Assembly (NCBI GenBank): GCA_026398135.1
Contig: JAPLTN010000056.1
Coordinates: forward strand, 1 to 64,000
Source: Verrucomicrobiota bacterium
GTDB lineage: Bacteria; Verrucomicrobiota; Verrucomicrobiia; Opitutales; Opitutaceae
Direction of reading: 5' to 3'
Length of the DNA: 64,000 bases
In this document: one piece after another, positions 14,564 to 23,046 of the stretch
How the letters are laid out: every line of letters starts with the position of its first letter
Numbering within the stretch: the stretch's first letter is position 1
Notes under the pieces: model-generated
Seen by the model: only the letters and a program-made list of their open reading frames with translations
Database searches by the model: none
Told to the model about the DNA's origin: nothing
Program-made: the position numbers and the translations under genes

Positions 14564-15454
14564 TCAGCCGGTTTTGCCGTCGAGGCGGCGGAGGGCTTCG
14601 GCGGGGCGGTTGAAAGACGGTTCCATTTCCAAGGCCTTGGCGTAGGCGGCACGGGCGGCGGCGGGGTCGCGGCGTTTCTCCGCGATCAGGCCGAGCCAGT
14701 ACCAGACGCCGGCATGGCTGGGCTCGCTGGGGCGGGGCACGACGGCGAAGCAGCGGCGGAGTGCGGCTTCGCCATCGGGGAGACGGAGTCCGCTTTCGGC
14801 GACGGTGCGTCCCAGGGTGAACAAGGCGATGTAGTCGTCGGGCTTGACCCGAAGGGCGGCATCACAGGCGGCGAGGGCTTCGGGGAACTTTTTTTCCTGG
14901 ACCAGAATCGAGGCCTGCCAAGCTGCGCCGCGCACCGGGTCGAGCCGAGCCACGGCGTCGGCATGGAAGCGGGCTTTGGCGACGTCGCCGCCGACCAGGC
15001 CGGGGGCTTGGCGGTAAAAGTCCACCAGACCTTCACGATAGGCGATTTCGTCGGGGGCGAGTGCGACGGCTTTTTCCAAAAGTTCCCGTCCGCGCCGGGC
15101 CAGACGGATGGCGCGCAGACTGAGGCCCAGTTCGCCGGCGCGCAGCATGCAGATGCCGCCGTAGAGACCGATGATGCGGGGGTCTTCCGGGAAACGGTCG
15201 GACAGGGGTTCGAGCAGGGCGAGGGCTTCGTCGCGACGGCCGGTGCGATCGTTTACCCGCGCCAGAAGCAGGGTGGCCTCGGGGAGGCCGGGTTGGGCGG
15301 CGAGGAGTTGTTCCAAGGGAACACGGGCTTCGGGCAGGCGTTGTTCGCGAACGAGACGCCGGGCCTCGCTGAGCACGGTTTCCGTGTCCGGTGCGGCGTG
15401 CAAAAGCGTGGCGCCGAGGAGCGCGAGCGCGGTAATGAGACGGAAGTTTACCAT
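14564..15454 (-). CDS. Exported tetratricopeptide-repeat protein
   Basis: The 296-residue protein has a signal peptide (MVNFRLITALALLGATLLHA, cleavage near APDTE) and then several TPR-like helix pairs: 'EARRLVREQRLPEARVPLEQLLAAQPG', 'ATLLLARVNDRTGRRDEALALLEPLSDRFPED', 'ASILVQEKKFPEALAACDAALRVKPDD' and 'WYWLGLIAEKRRDPAAARAAYAKALEMEPS'. TPRs mediate protein-protein contacts, here in the periplasm. The ATG at 15454 was chosen because it gives the signal peptide; the upstream extension does not. It starts just 25 bases after the MacB-type permease stop and may be part of that operon, perhaps as an accessory. Its partner is unknown. Confidence 0.8.
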   Translation of the reverse strand: MVNFRLITALALLGATLLHAAPDTETVLSEARRLVREQRLPEARVPLEQLLAAQPGLPEATLLLARVNDRTGRRDEALALLEPLSDRFPEDPRIIGLYGGICMLRAGELGLSLRAIRLARRGRELLEKAVALAPDEIAYREGLVDFYRQAPGLVGGDVAKARFHADAVARLDPVRGAAWQASILVQEKKFPEALAACDAALRVKPDDYIALFTLGRTVAESGLRLPDGEAALRRCFAVVPRPSEPSHAGVWYWLGLIAEKRRDPAAARAAYAKALEMEPSFNRPAEALRRLDGKTG

Positions 15455-15479
15455 GGCAGGCGACGCTTCGCCGCCGATG

Positions 15480-16688
15480 TTACTCGAAACGCAGGGCTTC
15501 GATGGGGTCAAGCTGGGCGGCTTTGTGCGCGGGATAAAATCCGAAGACGATGCCGACAAAGGCCGAGATACCGACCGAGATCAGCACGGCGTTGGTCGAG
15601 ACCAGCACGGACCAGCCGGTGAATTTAGAAAGCACCTGCGAGAGGCCGGTGCCGAGGAGCACGCCGGCGATGCCGCCGAGCACACTGAGCACCATGGCTT
15701 CGATGAGGAATTGCACGCGGATGTCGCGATCGTGGGCCCCGATGGCGAGGCGGATGCCGATCTCGCGGGTGCGCTCGGTGACGGATACGAGCATGATGTT
15801 CATGATACCGATGCCGCCGACGAAGAGGGAGACCCCGGCGATGGCGCCGAGGAGGAGCGTCATGACGCGCGCGGTGGCGGTGGCGGTCTGGGCGAGTTCG
15901 AGCTGGTTGCGCACCGTGAAATCGGGTTCTCGACCGCGGCGGCGCTGGGTGAGCAGGTCGGTAGTGTCCTGCTGGATGCGCGGCATGACCTCGGGGTTGG
16001 CGGCCTCGATGAGGATGGTGTTTACCGTGGTGCGGCGGTTGAGGCGGCGCATGTGGGTGGTGTAGGGCACGATGATGGTGTCGTCCTGATCCTGGCCGAA
16101 GAAGTTGAAGCCTTTGCTCACCAGAATGCCGCGCACGATGAAGGGGATGTTGCGGATGCGGATGGTCTGGCCGAGGGGATCGGAGTTGGGGAAAAGCTGT
16201 TTGGCGATGGTGGTGCCGATGACGCAGACCTTGGCTGCGGAGCGCAGGTCCTGGTCGCCGAACATGGTGCCGGTTTCGGTGTCCCAGGCGCGAACGCTGA
16301 GGTATTCGGGGCCGACGCCGCGCACCTGGGTGTTCCAGTTGAGGCCGTTGGCGAGGACTTGGTTGCGGTCGCTTACCTCGGGGGAAATGGCGGCGATATC
16401 GGCGACGTCGCGGCGGATGGCGTCGATGTCTTCGATGGTGAGGGTGGAGGCGGAGCCGAAGCCGCCGCGCGCGCCGCCGGTGGAGAAGCTGCCGGGGAAA
16501 ACGGTCACGACATTTCGGCCCAGGGAGGCGATCTGGTTTTCCACCTGGACCTTGGCTCCGTTGCCGATGGCCACGGTGGCGATCACGCCGGCCACGCCGA
16601 TAATGATGCCCAGGGCGGTGAGAGCGGAGCGGAGCTTGTTCCGGCGCAGGGCGCGAAGGGCGATGATGGTGGTGGCGAGAAGACGCAT
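15480..16688 (-). CDS. MacB-type ABC transporter permease (FtsX-like)
   Basis: A 402-residue permease with the MacB topology: one N-terminal membrane helix (ALTALGIIIGVAGVIATVAIG), a large periplasmic MacB_PCD domain (about 50-270; IGNGAKVQVENQIASLGRNVV, DIDAIRRDV..ISPEVSDRN, GQTIRIRNIPFIVRGIL), then an FtsX domain with three helices near the C-terminus ('LLLGAIAGVSLFVGGIGIMNIMLVSVTERTREIGIRLAIGA' etc.) and the usual ending 'YPAHKAAQLDPIEALRFE'. MacB proteins act as mechanotransmission exporters with a MacA adaptor and an outer-membrane channel. ATPase and adaptor genes are upstream on the same strand. The ATG at 16688 was chosen; codons up to 16772 come from the intervening inverted repeat. 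Confidence 0.9.
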   Translation of the reverse strand: MRLLATTIIALRALRRNKLRSALTALGIIIGVAGVIATVAIGNGAKVQVENQIASLGRNVVTVFPGSFSTGGARGGFGSASTLTIEDIDAIRRDVADIAAISPEVSDRNQVLANGLNWNTQVRGVGPEYLSVRAWDTETGTMFGDQDLRSAAKVCVIGTTIAKQLFPNSDPLGQTIRIRNIPFIVRGILVSKGFNFFGQDQDDTIIVPYTTHMRRLNRRTTVNTILIEAANPEVMPRIQQDTTDLLTQRRRGREPDFTVRNQLELAQTATATARVMTLLLGAIAGVSLFVGGIGIMNIMLVSVTERTREIGIRLAIGAHDRDIRVQFLIEAMVLSVLGGIAGVLLGTGLSQVLSKFTGWSVLVSTNAVLISVGISAFVGIVFGFYPAHKAAQLDPIEALRFE

Positions 16689-16694
16689 GGCGGG

Positions 16695-16797
16695 AGGGTT
16701 AAAAATGACCAATGACGAATGACCGATAGTGGATGGGTTTAGACGAATTGGGCGGTTGGCGATCTCGCCCATTCGTCATTCGGCATTGGTCATTTCA
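16695..16797. repeat. Inverted repeat between MacB-type permease and ATPase genes
   Basis: AAATGACCAATGACGAATGAC at the left end (about 16704-16724) and ATTCGTCATTCGGCATTGGTCATTT at the right end (about 16771-16795) are near-perfect reverse complements around a spacer of about 45 bases. The right end reaches the stop codon of the ATPase gene. It interrupts an operon whose other junctions are short. Confidence 0.8.
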
Positions 16798-17571
16798 CGC
16801 CGCAGGCGTGGTGGTGAGTTTGGCCTGGGCCTCGGCGGTGTGCAGTTTGGCGAGTTCCTCGGCGGCGATCATGCGGTTTTGCACGGGTTCGTCGCGCACC
16901 ACCAGGCCATCACGGACCACCAGGATGCGTTTGCAGTAACTGGCGACATCGAGCTCGTGGGTGACCATGACGATGGTGATGCCCTGTTCGTTGAGGCGTT
17001 GAAAAACGCCCATGACCTCGACGGAGGTTTTGCTGTCGAGATTGCCGGTGGGCTCGTCGGCGAGGAGCAGGCGGGGCTCGTTGACCAGAGCGCGGGCAAT
17101 GGCGACGCGTTGTTGCTGGCCGCCGGAGAGCTGGGAGGGCAGGTGGTCGAAGCGTTTGCCCAGTCCGACGATTTCGAGGGCGGCCAGGGCGCGGCGTTTC
17201 ATCTCCTCGCCGGAGACCCGGCGGGGGGCGTATAGCATGGGGAGCTCGACGTTTTCGAGGGCGGAGGTACGGGCGAGCAGGTTGAAGCCTTGGAAAACGA
17301 AACCGAGTTTTTGATTACGGAGGTCGGCGCGGGCGGAGCGGTCGAGGTCGGCGACGTTGACGCCGTCGAGCAGGTAATCGCCCGAAGTGGGCCGGTCGAG
17401 GCAGCCCAAGGTATTCATGAGGGTGGATTTCCCGGATCCGGAGGCACCCATGATGGCGATGAAATCGCCGGTGTGAATATCGAGCGAGATGCCGCGCACG
17501 GCGTGCACTTCAAGATCGCCGTTGCGGTAGGTTTTGCGGATGTCGCGAAGCTGAACGACGGGAGTGCTCAC
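16795..17571 (-). CDS. MacB-type ABC transporter ATP-binding protein
   Basis: The 258-residue ATPase of the LolD/MacB class has '[41 protein letters not shown]' (Walker A), Q-loop '[27 protein letters not shown]', the signature '[16 protein letters not shown]', Walker B '[13 protein letters not shown]', and '[11 protein letters not shown]' (H-loop). All catalytic residues are present. It pairs with the separately encoded permease at 15480-16688, so this is the split version of MacB. The C-terminal end 'TTPAA' stops at the edge of an inverted repeat. An antibiotic, peptide or lipoprotein-type substrate is possible; none can be read from sequence. Confidence 0.93.
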   Translation of the reverse strand: MSTPVVQLRDIRKTYRNGDLEVHAVRGISLDIHTGDFIAIMGASGSGKSTLMNTLGCLDRPTSGDYLLDGVNVADLDRSARADLRNQKLGFVFQGFNLLARTSALENVELPMLYAPRRVSGEEMKRRALAALEIVGLGKRFDHLPSQLSGGQQQRVAIARALVNEPRLLLADEPTGNLDSKTSVEVMGVFQRLNEQGITIVMVTHELDVASYCKRILVVRDGLVVRDEPVQNRMIAAEELAKLHTAEAQAKLTTTPAA

Positions 17572-17601
17572 CGGTAGGATGGGGTGCGTTAAGCCGCGGG
17601 C

Positions 17602-18987
17602 TTAGAAACGACGCGTGGGTGAGAAGGGACTGGACGGGGCGGCGGTGGCGGCCTTGGCGGCGGCGGGATCAAGGACGCCGGTGATGACTTTATCGTCTTG
17701 GGCGAGACCGGCGATAACCTCGGTGTTGATGCCGTCGGTGATACCGAGGCGAACTTCGATGGGCTGGGCGCGGGGGCCGGTGGGTTGATCCACGGGTTTG
17801 AAAAGGGTGCGCACCGTTTCGAGTACAGGGGCGGAGGCGGCGGGGCGGCGGCGACCTCCACCTTCTCCGGGCTGAGGCAGCTCGATGCCGCGTTCGGCGG
17901 CGAGGGCGCGGACCTTGGTCATCTGTGCTTCAGTGGGGCGGCCTTCGCCTTGCTTGTAGCCCACTTCTTTGAGGAGTTCGCGGAAGGGATTGGCAGGGGC
18001 GGCGGGTTTGTCGGCGGCGGCAGCGGCGACTTCGGGCGAAGGGGGCAGGGCGGGGAGTTTCACTGCGTCGTCGAGCCGGACTCGGAGGGCGGCGTTGGTA
18101 ACGATGAGGGCGTTGGTTTTTTCCTGCACAGTCACGGTGACGTTGGCGGTCATGCCGGGCTTGAGCGTGAGGTTGTCGTTGTTGACGTCGATGATGGTGG
18201 CATAGGTGACGACGTTGGATTGGGTGACGGGCTGATTGCGGATTTGTTGCACGACGCCGCGAAAGGATTGGCCGGGAAAGGCGTCCACGGTGAAGGCAAC
18301 ATTCTGACCTTCGCGAACGGTGCCGATGTCGGCCTCGGCGATGGCGGCTTTGATTTGGAGCAGTCGGAGGTCGTTGACCAAAACGAAGAGGATGGGGGCG
18401 GAGGTGCTGGCCGAGACGGTCTTGCCGGCGATGGCGGGGCGGTCGAGCACGCTGCCGTCGATGGGGGCGGTGATGGTGCAGCGAGCCAGGTCCACTTTGG
18501 CGGTTTCCACCGAGGCGGTGCGGATCTGGAGCTGGGCCTCGGCCTGGGCGAGCTGGGCTACGACCTGGTCGAGCTCTTGCTGGGAAACGAGCTTACGTTC
18601 GTTAAGGGATTTGATGCGGTCGGCGTTGAGTTTAACGAGGCGGTAATTGGCGCTGGTATTGGCCAATTCGGCTTGGGCGGATTGAAGGCGGGTCTCGTAG
18701 GTGGCGGGGTCGATGCGAGCCAAGACGTCGCCGGCTTTTACCTTGGAGTTGTAATCGACGAGCACCTCTTTGATGAGACCGGAGATTTGAGAACTGACCT
18801 CCACGGTGGCGACGGGCTGAAGATCGCCGGTGGCGGTGACGGTCTGGGTGAGTGTGCCGCGGGTGATGGCGGCGGTTTTAAAGCTGACTGGCACGGGTTT
18901 GGCGCTGTCGCGCCACCAGAGGTAGCCACCGCCAGCAGCAGCCAATACAATAACGGGAAGAATAAGACGGCTAAGGCGAAAAGACAT
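17602..18987 (-). CDS. MacA-like periplasmic adaptor (HlyD/RND family membrane fusion protein)
   Basis: The 461-residue protein has an N-terminal membrane anchor (ILPVIVLAAAGGGYLWW), then the barrel-sandwich 'VTATGDLQPVATVEVSSQISGLIKEVLVDYNSKVKAGDVLARID', a coiled-coil hairpin (about 95-165; 'LQSAQAELANTSANYRLVKLNADRIKSLNERKLVSQQEL'), and beta-barrel segments 'ITAPIDGSVLDRPAIAGKTVS', 'FTVDAFPGQSFRGVVQQIR'. It carries a long Ala/Pro-rich and charged insertion at about 330-400 (ADKPAAPANPF...RRRPAASAP) before the last barrel strand, longer than in typical MacA. It links the MacB permease to an outer-membrane channel, which is not encoded here. It is the first gene of the operon. Confidence 0.9.
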   Translation of the reverse strand: MSFRLSRLILPVIVLAAAGGGYLWWRDSAKPVPVSFKTAAITRGTLTQTVTATGDLQPVATVEVSSQISGLIKEVLVDYNSKVKAGDVLARIDPATYETRLQSAQAELANTSANYRLVKLNADRIKSLNERKLVSQQELDQVVAQLAQAEAQLQIRTASVETAKVDLARCTITAPIDGSVLDRPAIAGKTVSASTSAPILFVLVNDLRLLQIKAAIAEADIGTVREGQNVAFTVDAFPGQSFRGVVQQIRNQPVTQSNVVTYATIIDVNNDNLTLKPGMTANVTVTVQEKTNALIVTNAALRVRLDDAVKLPALPPSPEVAAAAADKPAAPANPFRELLKEVGYKQGEGRPTEAQMTKVRALAAERGIELPQPGEGGGRRRPAASAPVLETVRTLFKPVDQPTGPRAQPIEVRLGITDGINTEVIAGLAQDDKVITGVLDPAAAKAATAAPSSPFSPTRRF

Positions 18988-19109
18988 GGAGGGAGTGGCA
19001 GTCGATGCGAGTCGTGGCGGTTTAAAAGTCGTGGAGTGGTCGCTGGAATCTGCAGTGCGGTGACGCGTTTGGACTTCTCGGGTTGCACAAAAAGTGCCGG
19101 GGATGGGAA

Positions 19110-19604
19110 TTATTTTTCGGACTTCGTTTCGAAGTAGGCGCTATGGAGGGCGGCGGCGACCAACGGGGGGACGAAATGGCGGACGTCGCCGCCGAGTTTG
19201 GCGACCTGTTTGACGAGGTTGGAACTGGTATAGCTGTATGTTTCGCGAGGCATTACGAAGATGGTTTCGAGGGCGGGCTCGAGATGACGGTTCATGAGCG
19301 CCATGTTGAACTCGAATTCGAAGTCGGAAAGGGCGCGGATGCCGCGAATGACGGCGATGGCGTTCTGCGCGCGGGCGAATTCCACTAGAAGGCCGTCGAA
19401 GGCGGTGGCGTGGACGTTGGGTAAATGGGTGCTGGCGGCGCGCACGAGTTCGAGGCGGCGCTCCTGACTGAAGAGGGGGCCTTTGCCGGGGTTGGCGGCG
19501 ATGGCGACGGTGACCTTGTCGAAAAGCCGCGAGGCGCGTTCGAGGACGTCGAGGTGTCCGTAGGTGATGGGGTCGAAGGTACCGGGATAGATGCAGTGGC
19601 GCAT
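19110..19604 (-). CDS. coaD: Phosphopantetheine adenylyltransferase
   Basis: CoaD transfers AMP from ATP to 4'-phosphopantetheine, the penultimate step of coenzyme A synthesis. The 164-residue protein has the nucleotidyltransferase motif 'YPGTFDPITYGHLDVLERA' (T9/H17 catalytic region), 'VAIAANPGKGPLFSQERRLELV', 'GLLVEFARAQNAIAVIRGIRALSDFEFEFNMALMN' and the closing motif 'YSYTSSNLVKQVAKLGGDVRHFVPPLV'. Length is typical. It stands alone in its transcription direction, with 122 bp to the MacA gene. Confidence 0.96.
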   Translation of the reverse strand: MRHCIYPGTFDPITYGHLDVLERASRLFDKVTVAIAANPGKGPLFSQERRLELVRAASTHLPNVHATAFDGLLVEFARAQNAIAVIRGIRALSDFEFEFNMALMNRHLEPALETIFVMPRETYSYTSSNLVKQVAKLGGDVRHFVPPLVAAALHSAYFETKSEK

Positions 19605-20001
19605 GGTGGGTCGAGTGGACTAGGTCAGTCGCGATGGTGGAGGGCAAGGGCAAGCACGGTGGGTTGGAGGAGGTTAAGTATTACGCAGATCGGTGTGATG
19701 CGGAGAGAGGCGGATATTTTGCGTGATTTAACGCAGGTGCGGGAAAGCGCAGGTTTATCCTAGGCCGCCAGCTGCTCCGCCGATGCCGTGCATGTTAAAG
19801 GCAAAGTAACCCAATAGGTTACTTGATGCAGGGGGCTTTGCGGGGGGGGAAGCGAGGGGCAATGGAGGGCGGGGTGGTTTAGGGTGGGGGGCGCAGCGTC
19901 GGGGTGGGTGGTATTATTGGTGAGTCGATTGGGTAAACAGGCGTGTCCTGCCTTGCTTCGGCGAGGGGAGGGAGGCTGAGTGCTGGTCAGTTTTTATCTT
20001 C
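19605..20001. other. 397-bp spacer between divergent coaD and pgsA
   Basis: No gene is supported. It should hold the promoters of coaD (minus) and pgsA (plus), but I cannot assign boxes. It includes a palindrome at 19804-19824 (separate entry) within a run of G-rich DNA. Confidence 0.5.
19804..19824. repeat. Palindrome related to the 28-bp repeat family
   Basis: AAGTAACC (19804-19811) and GGTTACTT (19817-19824) form a perfect 8-bp inverted repeat around CAATA, followed by GATGCAGGGGG. The GTAACC..GGTTAC core, the AT-rich centre and the ATGC-plus-G-run flank resemble the units at 8142, 34168 and 34291, but it is not identical. It could be a diverged copy or an operator. Confidence 0.6.
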
Positions 20002-20583
20002 ATGTGGAATCTGCCTAACATACTCACGCTTTCCCGGATCCCGCTGATGTTTCTGATCGTGGGGCTGATGTATCTGGATTGGACCGGAGGGGCGACACTG
20101 GCGTTTTGGCTGTTTATCGCGGCCGCGATCAGCGACTGGCTGGATGGCTCGATCGCGCGGCGGCGGGGCATCGTTTCGAATTTCGGCAAGTTCATGGACG
20201 CGCTGACCGACAAGATTCTGGTGATCGGACTCATGGTCGCGTTTGTGGAGCAAGGCACATTGCCGGTGCCTTTCGTCTTGGTGACGCTGTGTCGCGAATT
20301 CATGGTTTCAGGCATGCGCATGGTGGCGGCGGCCAAGGGCGTGGTGGTGCCGGCGGATAGCGGCGGCAAAACCAAGACGGTTTCGCAGATGATCGCGATC
20401 GGGTGTTTGCTGGCTGCGCCGATGTTGCAGGATGACATTGCGTCCTGGGTGGACTGGCCGGTGCATGACCTGGCGGAATGGGTGCACACGGCGGGTTTGG
20501 TCGGTTTTATCATCGGGACCTTTTTGGCGGTGTGGTCGGGTTACCGTTATCTTCGCCGGAACTGGGCTTTGTTTACGGAGTGA
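20002..20583 (+). CDS. pgsA: CDP-diacylglycerol--glycerol-3-phosphate 3-phosphatidyltransferase
   Basis: PgsA makes phosphatidylglycerophosphate from CDP-diacylglycerol at the inner membrane. The 193-residue integral protein contains the complete CDP-alcohol phosphatidyltransferase signature D48-G-x2-A52-R53-x8-G62-x3-D66-x3-D70, and several membrane helices (LPNILTLSRIPLMFLIVGLMYL, ATLAFWLFIAAAISDWL, LVGFIIGTFLAVWSGYRYL). The next gene, pgpA, performs the following step, so the two form a short pathway operon with a 27-bp gap. Confidence 0.95.
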   Translation: MWNLPNILTLSRIPLMFLIVGLMYLDWTGGATLAFWLFIAAAISDWLDGSIARRRGIVSNFGKFMDALTDKILVIGLMVAFVEQGTLPVPFVLVTLCREFMVSGMRMVAAAKGVVVPADSGGKTKTVSQMIAIGCLLAAPMLQDDIASWVDWPVHDLAEWVHTAGLVGFIIGTFLAVWSGYRYLRRNWALFTE

Positions 20584-20610
20584 GGTCGGCAGGGCTGCTT
20601 TTTTTCGATC

Positions 20611-21120
20611 ATGATCCAGGGGAAATCTCTTTGGCCGCGTTTTTTGCCCACCGCCTGGGTGGTGAATCTCGCCACGGTCGGGCCGGTCGGGCGGGTGCGC
20701 CGGGCTCCGGGCACGGCGGGGGCGTTTGCGGGGTTGCTCTACTTCACGGTTTTTTTTGCCCGGCTTCCCGGTTGGGCGGTGGTATTGTGGACCTTGCCGA
20801 TCCTTTATCTGGCGGTGGCGATTTGCGGGGAGGCGGAGTTCAGGCTGGGGGAACGCGATCCGGGTTTCGTGGTGTTGGACGAATTCGTGGTGATGCCGTT
20901 GTGCTTCATCGGCTGGCAGGGGTTGCCTTCGGATTGGCCGGAGTGGGCGATTTTTATCGGGGGCTTCGGACTGTTCCGGCTTTTCGACATCGCCAAGCCG
21001 CTGGGCATATCGCGGCTGCAAGACTTGCCGGGAGGCTGGGGCGTGGTGGCGGACGACGTGGCGGCGGCGCTGGCAAGCTGCGCGGTGCTGCACGCGGCAG
21101 GACTGGCGTGGGCGCGCTGA
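20611..21120 (+). CDS. pgpA: Phosphatidylglycerophosphatase A
   Basis: PgpA dephosphorylates phosphatidylglycerophosphate to phosphatidylglycerol. The 169-residue membrane protein shows the family features 'LATVGPVGRVRRAPGTAGAFAGLLYF', 'GERDPGFVVLDEFVVMP' (acidic motif for metal binding), 'FRLFDIAKPLGISRLQDLPGGWGVVADDVAAAL', with hydrophobic helices between. The motif order and length match PgpA. It follows pgsA directly, giving strong context support. Convergent with the LpxH-type gene downstream. Confidence 0.92.
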   Translation: MIQGKSLWPRFLPTAWVVNLATVGPVGRVRRAPGTAGAFAGLLYFTVFFARLPGWAVVLWTLPILYLAVAICGEAEFRLGERDPGFVVLDEFVVMPLCFIGWQGLPSDWPEWAIFIGGFGLFRLFDIAKPLGISRLQDLPGGWGVVADDVAAALASCAVLHAAGLAWAR

Positions 21121-21149
21121 GCGTGAGCGCGTAGTGCGCAGAACGGAGC

Positions 21150-21169
21150 GGCATTCGCGAGCGAACGCC
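21150..21169. repeat. Short palindrome in the pgpA / LpxH-type convergent spacer
   Basis: GGCATTCGCGAGCGAACGCC is an inverted repeat of 10-base arms with two mismatches. It sits between two convergent stops and could work as a bidirectional terminator, although no T run follows on either strand. Confidence 0.4.
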
Positions 21170-21198
21170 CTACCTGCGAGCAGGGTGGCCCCCTTGGC

Positions 21199-22041
21199 TC
21201 AGGCGGCAGGCACGGACGCGGGTGGCTGGATTTCGGCTGGCTCCAGGGCTTCGCTGGCTTCGGTGTTTTCTTCTTCCAGCGGGTAGTCCCGGCGGAAGGC
21301 GGCAAAGTCGATCAACTCGATGCGGCCGTCGAAATGCTCGACCAGTGCGGTGAGGCTCTCGACCCAGTCGCCGCTGTTGAGGTAATGGACGTCGCCCATC
21401 ATGCGGTCGGCGGCGGTGTGGATATGGCCGCACATGACGCCGGTGCATCCCCGGCTCTTGGCGAGTTCGGAGATGTGCTGTTCAAAGTTGGAGACGTGGT
21501 TGACCGCCTGTTTTACGCGCGCCTTCACCGCTTGGGAAATGGAGTAGTAGTCCTTGCCGCGCCAGGCGCGCCATTTGTTGTAGAGCCGATTGATACGCAG
21601 AAGGACGCGGTAACCCCAGTCGCCAAGGTAGGCGAGGAAGACGAAGTTTTTGGTGACGGTATCGAAGACGTCGCCGTGGAGCACGAAGTAGCGGCGGCCG
21701 TCGGCGGTCTCGTGGATGTGGTCTTCGACGATCTGAAGGTTTTCGAAGGCGATGGGGAGGAACTTGGCGAGGACGTCGTCATGGTTGCCGCGCAGGTAGA
21801 TGACCTGGGTGTCGCGCTTCTCCATTTTCTTGAGGACGTGGCGGATGAAACGGGTATGGGACTTGGGCCAGTAGCCGCTCTGGCGGAGGCGCCAGCCGTC
21901 GATGATGTCGCCGTTTAGGATAAGTTTATCGCAACGGGTGTATTTGAGAAAATGATTCACCTCCCGGGCTTTGCAGTCATGGGTGCCGAGGTGGACATCG
22001 GAGAGAATGACAGTGCGGACTTTTAGGAGGCGTTTTTCCAT
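21199..22041 (-). CDS. UDP-2,3-diacylglucosamine diphosphatase-like metallophosphoesterase (LpxH type)
   Basis: The 280-residue calcineurin-type phosphoesterase carries the metal ligands in order: DVHLG (15-19), GD-x2-D (44-48), GNHDD (85-89), 'FVLHGDVFDT', and 'GVMCGHIHTA', with the substrate-side 'INRLYNKWRAWRGKDYYSISQAVKARVK' helix typical of the long LpxH-like group. LpxH removes UMP from UDP-2,3-diacylglucosamine to give lipid X, which LpxB then uses; lpxB is present at 50977. An Ala/Glu/Pro-rich tail (EEENTEASEALEPAEIQPP) extends the C-terminus. LpxH or another UDP-lipid or phospho-lipid hydrolase remains possible. Confidence 0.82.
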   Translation of the reverse strand: MEKRLLKVRTVILSDVHLGTHDCKAREVNHFLKYTRCDKLILNGDIIDGWRLRQSGYWPKSHTRFIRHVLKKMEKRDTQVIYLRGNHDDVLAKFLPIAFENLQIVEDHIHETADGRRYFVLHGDVFDTVTKNFVFLAYLGDWGYRVLLRINRLYNKWRAWRGKDYYSISQAVKARVKQAVNHVSNFEQHISELAKSRGCTGVMCGHIHTAADRMMGDVHYLNSGDWVESLTALVEHFDGRIELIDFAAFRRDYPLEEENTEASEALEPAEIQPPASVPAA

Positions 22042-22106
22042 CGCGGTTAATGCGTTAGCAAGCGATCAGGCCGGTTCCTAGCGGTAAAACGGGCGTAACA
22101 CAATTG

Positions 22107-23006
22107 TTACGGAACCTTCACGGCCCCGGGGGCCGGGATGGCGATGCGGAGGCTGGCGGGGAGCACGTGGACTTCGAGATTGGCGCCGGCTTCGCGCACT
22201 TCGCCGTCGGTGTGGATGGGACCGGGGGCGGAGCGTTCGATGAGGAAGCGATCGGAGCGAAGTCGCGTGACGCTGGGGGAACCGTCGAGGCGTTTGGTGA
22301 AGAGACGTTCGGCGAGGGGCAGGACGTTGAACGGTGTGAGGCGCTGGATGACGGTGAGGTCGAGCAGGCCGTCGTCCACCCGGGCTTCGGGGGCGATATA
22401 GCAATCGTTGCCGTATTGGTCGGAATTGGCGACGGCGACGATGAAGGCTCGGGAACGGACTTCGTGTTCGCCGGCACGAATGGTGTAATAAGCGGTGCGG
22501 TAGCCGAAAAGCGTCTTGGTGGCAGTGCGCACGTAGGAGGTGAGGCCGCGGGTGGTGAGCGCGTTAAAGCGGGCGCTGATTTCGGCATCGAAGCCCAGTC
22601 CCATGGCGTTGAAGAAGGCGTGTCCGTCGGCGACGCCGGTGTCGATCACGCGGGAGTGGTTATCGAGCAGGGCGCGAAAGGCGCCTTTGCCGGGGATGCC
22701 GAGGTGGCGGCCGAGGCCGTTGCCCGAACCGCAGGGGATAAGGCCAAGGGTGGCTCCGGTGCCGACGAGGGCGGTGGCGATCTCGTTCATGGTACCGTCG
22801 CCGCCAATAGCTACAACTAAGTCGCAGCCTTCGTCGATGGCGCGGCGGGCGAGTTCGGTGGCGTGAAGGGGCCGCTCGGTGGGGACCACGGTGGCGTCGA
22901 GCCGGTGCTCGGCTATGAAGGCGCGGGCGCGTTCAAGCAGCCACGGGTTGCGGGCGTTGTGGCCGGAGCGGGGATTAAAAATAAAACGGGCGCGGGGGAG
23001 GGACAT
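22107..23006 (-). CDS. Diacylglycerol kinase-like lipid kinase (YegS/DagK family)
   Basis: The 299-residue soluble lipid kinase has 'ARFIFNPRSGHN' at the N-terminus, the ATP-binding 'VVAIGGDGTMNEIATALVG' (GGDGT 68-72), 'LGLIPCGSGNGLGRHLGIP' and 'DTGVADGHAFFNAMGLGFDAEISARFN' motifs, then a beta-rich C-terminal domain with 'VDDGLLDLTVIQRLT'. These kinases phosphorylate diacylglycerol or related lipids at the inner membrane. The ATG at 23006 matches family starts; the longer frame to 23132 is antisense-like. It lies between an LpxH-type gene and a GT4 gene on the same strand, in keeping with lipid or glycolipid metabolism. Confidence 0.9.
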   Translation of the reverse strand: MSLPRARFIFNPRSGHNARNPWLLERARAFIAEHRLDATVVPTERPLHATELARRAIDEGCDLVVAIGGDGTMNEIATALVGTGATLGLIPCGSGNGLGRHLGIPGKGAFRALLDNHSRVIDTGVADGHAFFNAMGLGFDAEISARFNALTTRGLTSYVRTATKTLFGYRTAYYTIRAGEHEVRSRAFIVAVANSDQYGNDCYIAPEARVDDGLLDLTVIQRLTPFNVLPLAERLFTKRLDGSPSVTRLRSDRFLIERSAPGPIHTDGEVREAGANLEVHVLPASLRIAIPAPGAVKVP

Positions 23007-23046
23007 CCGGGGCTGAAGTTCAGGCGGCGAAAGAGAAAGGGCGAGT

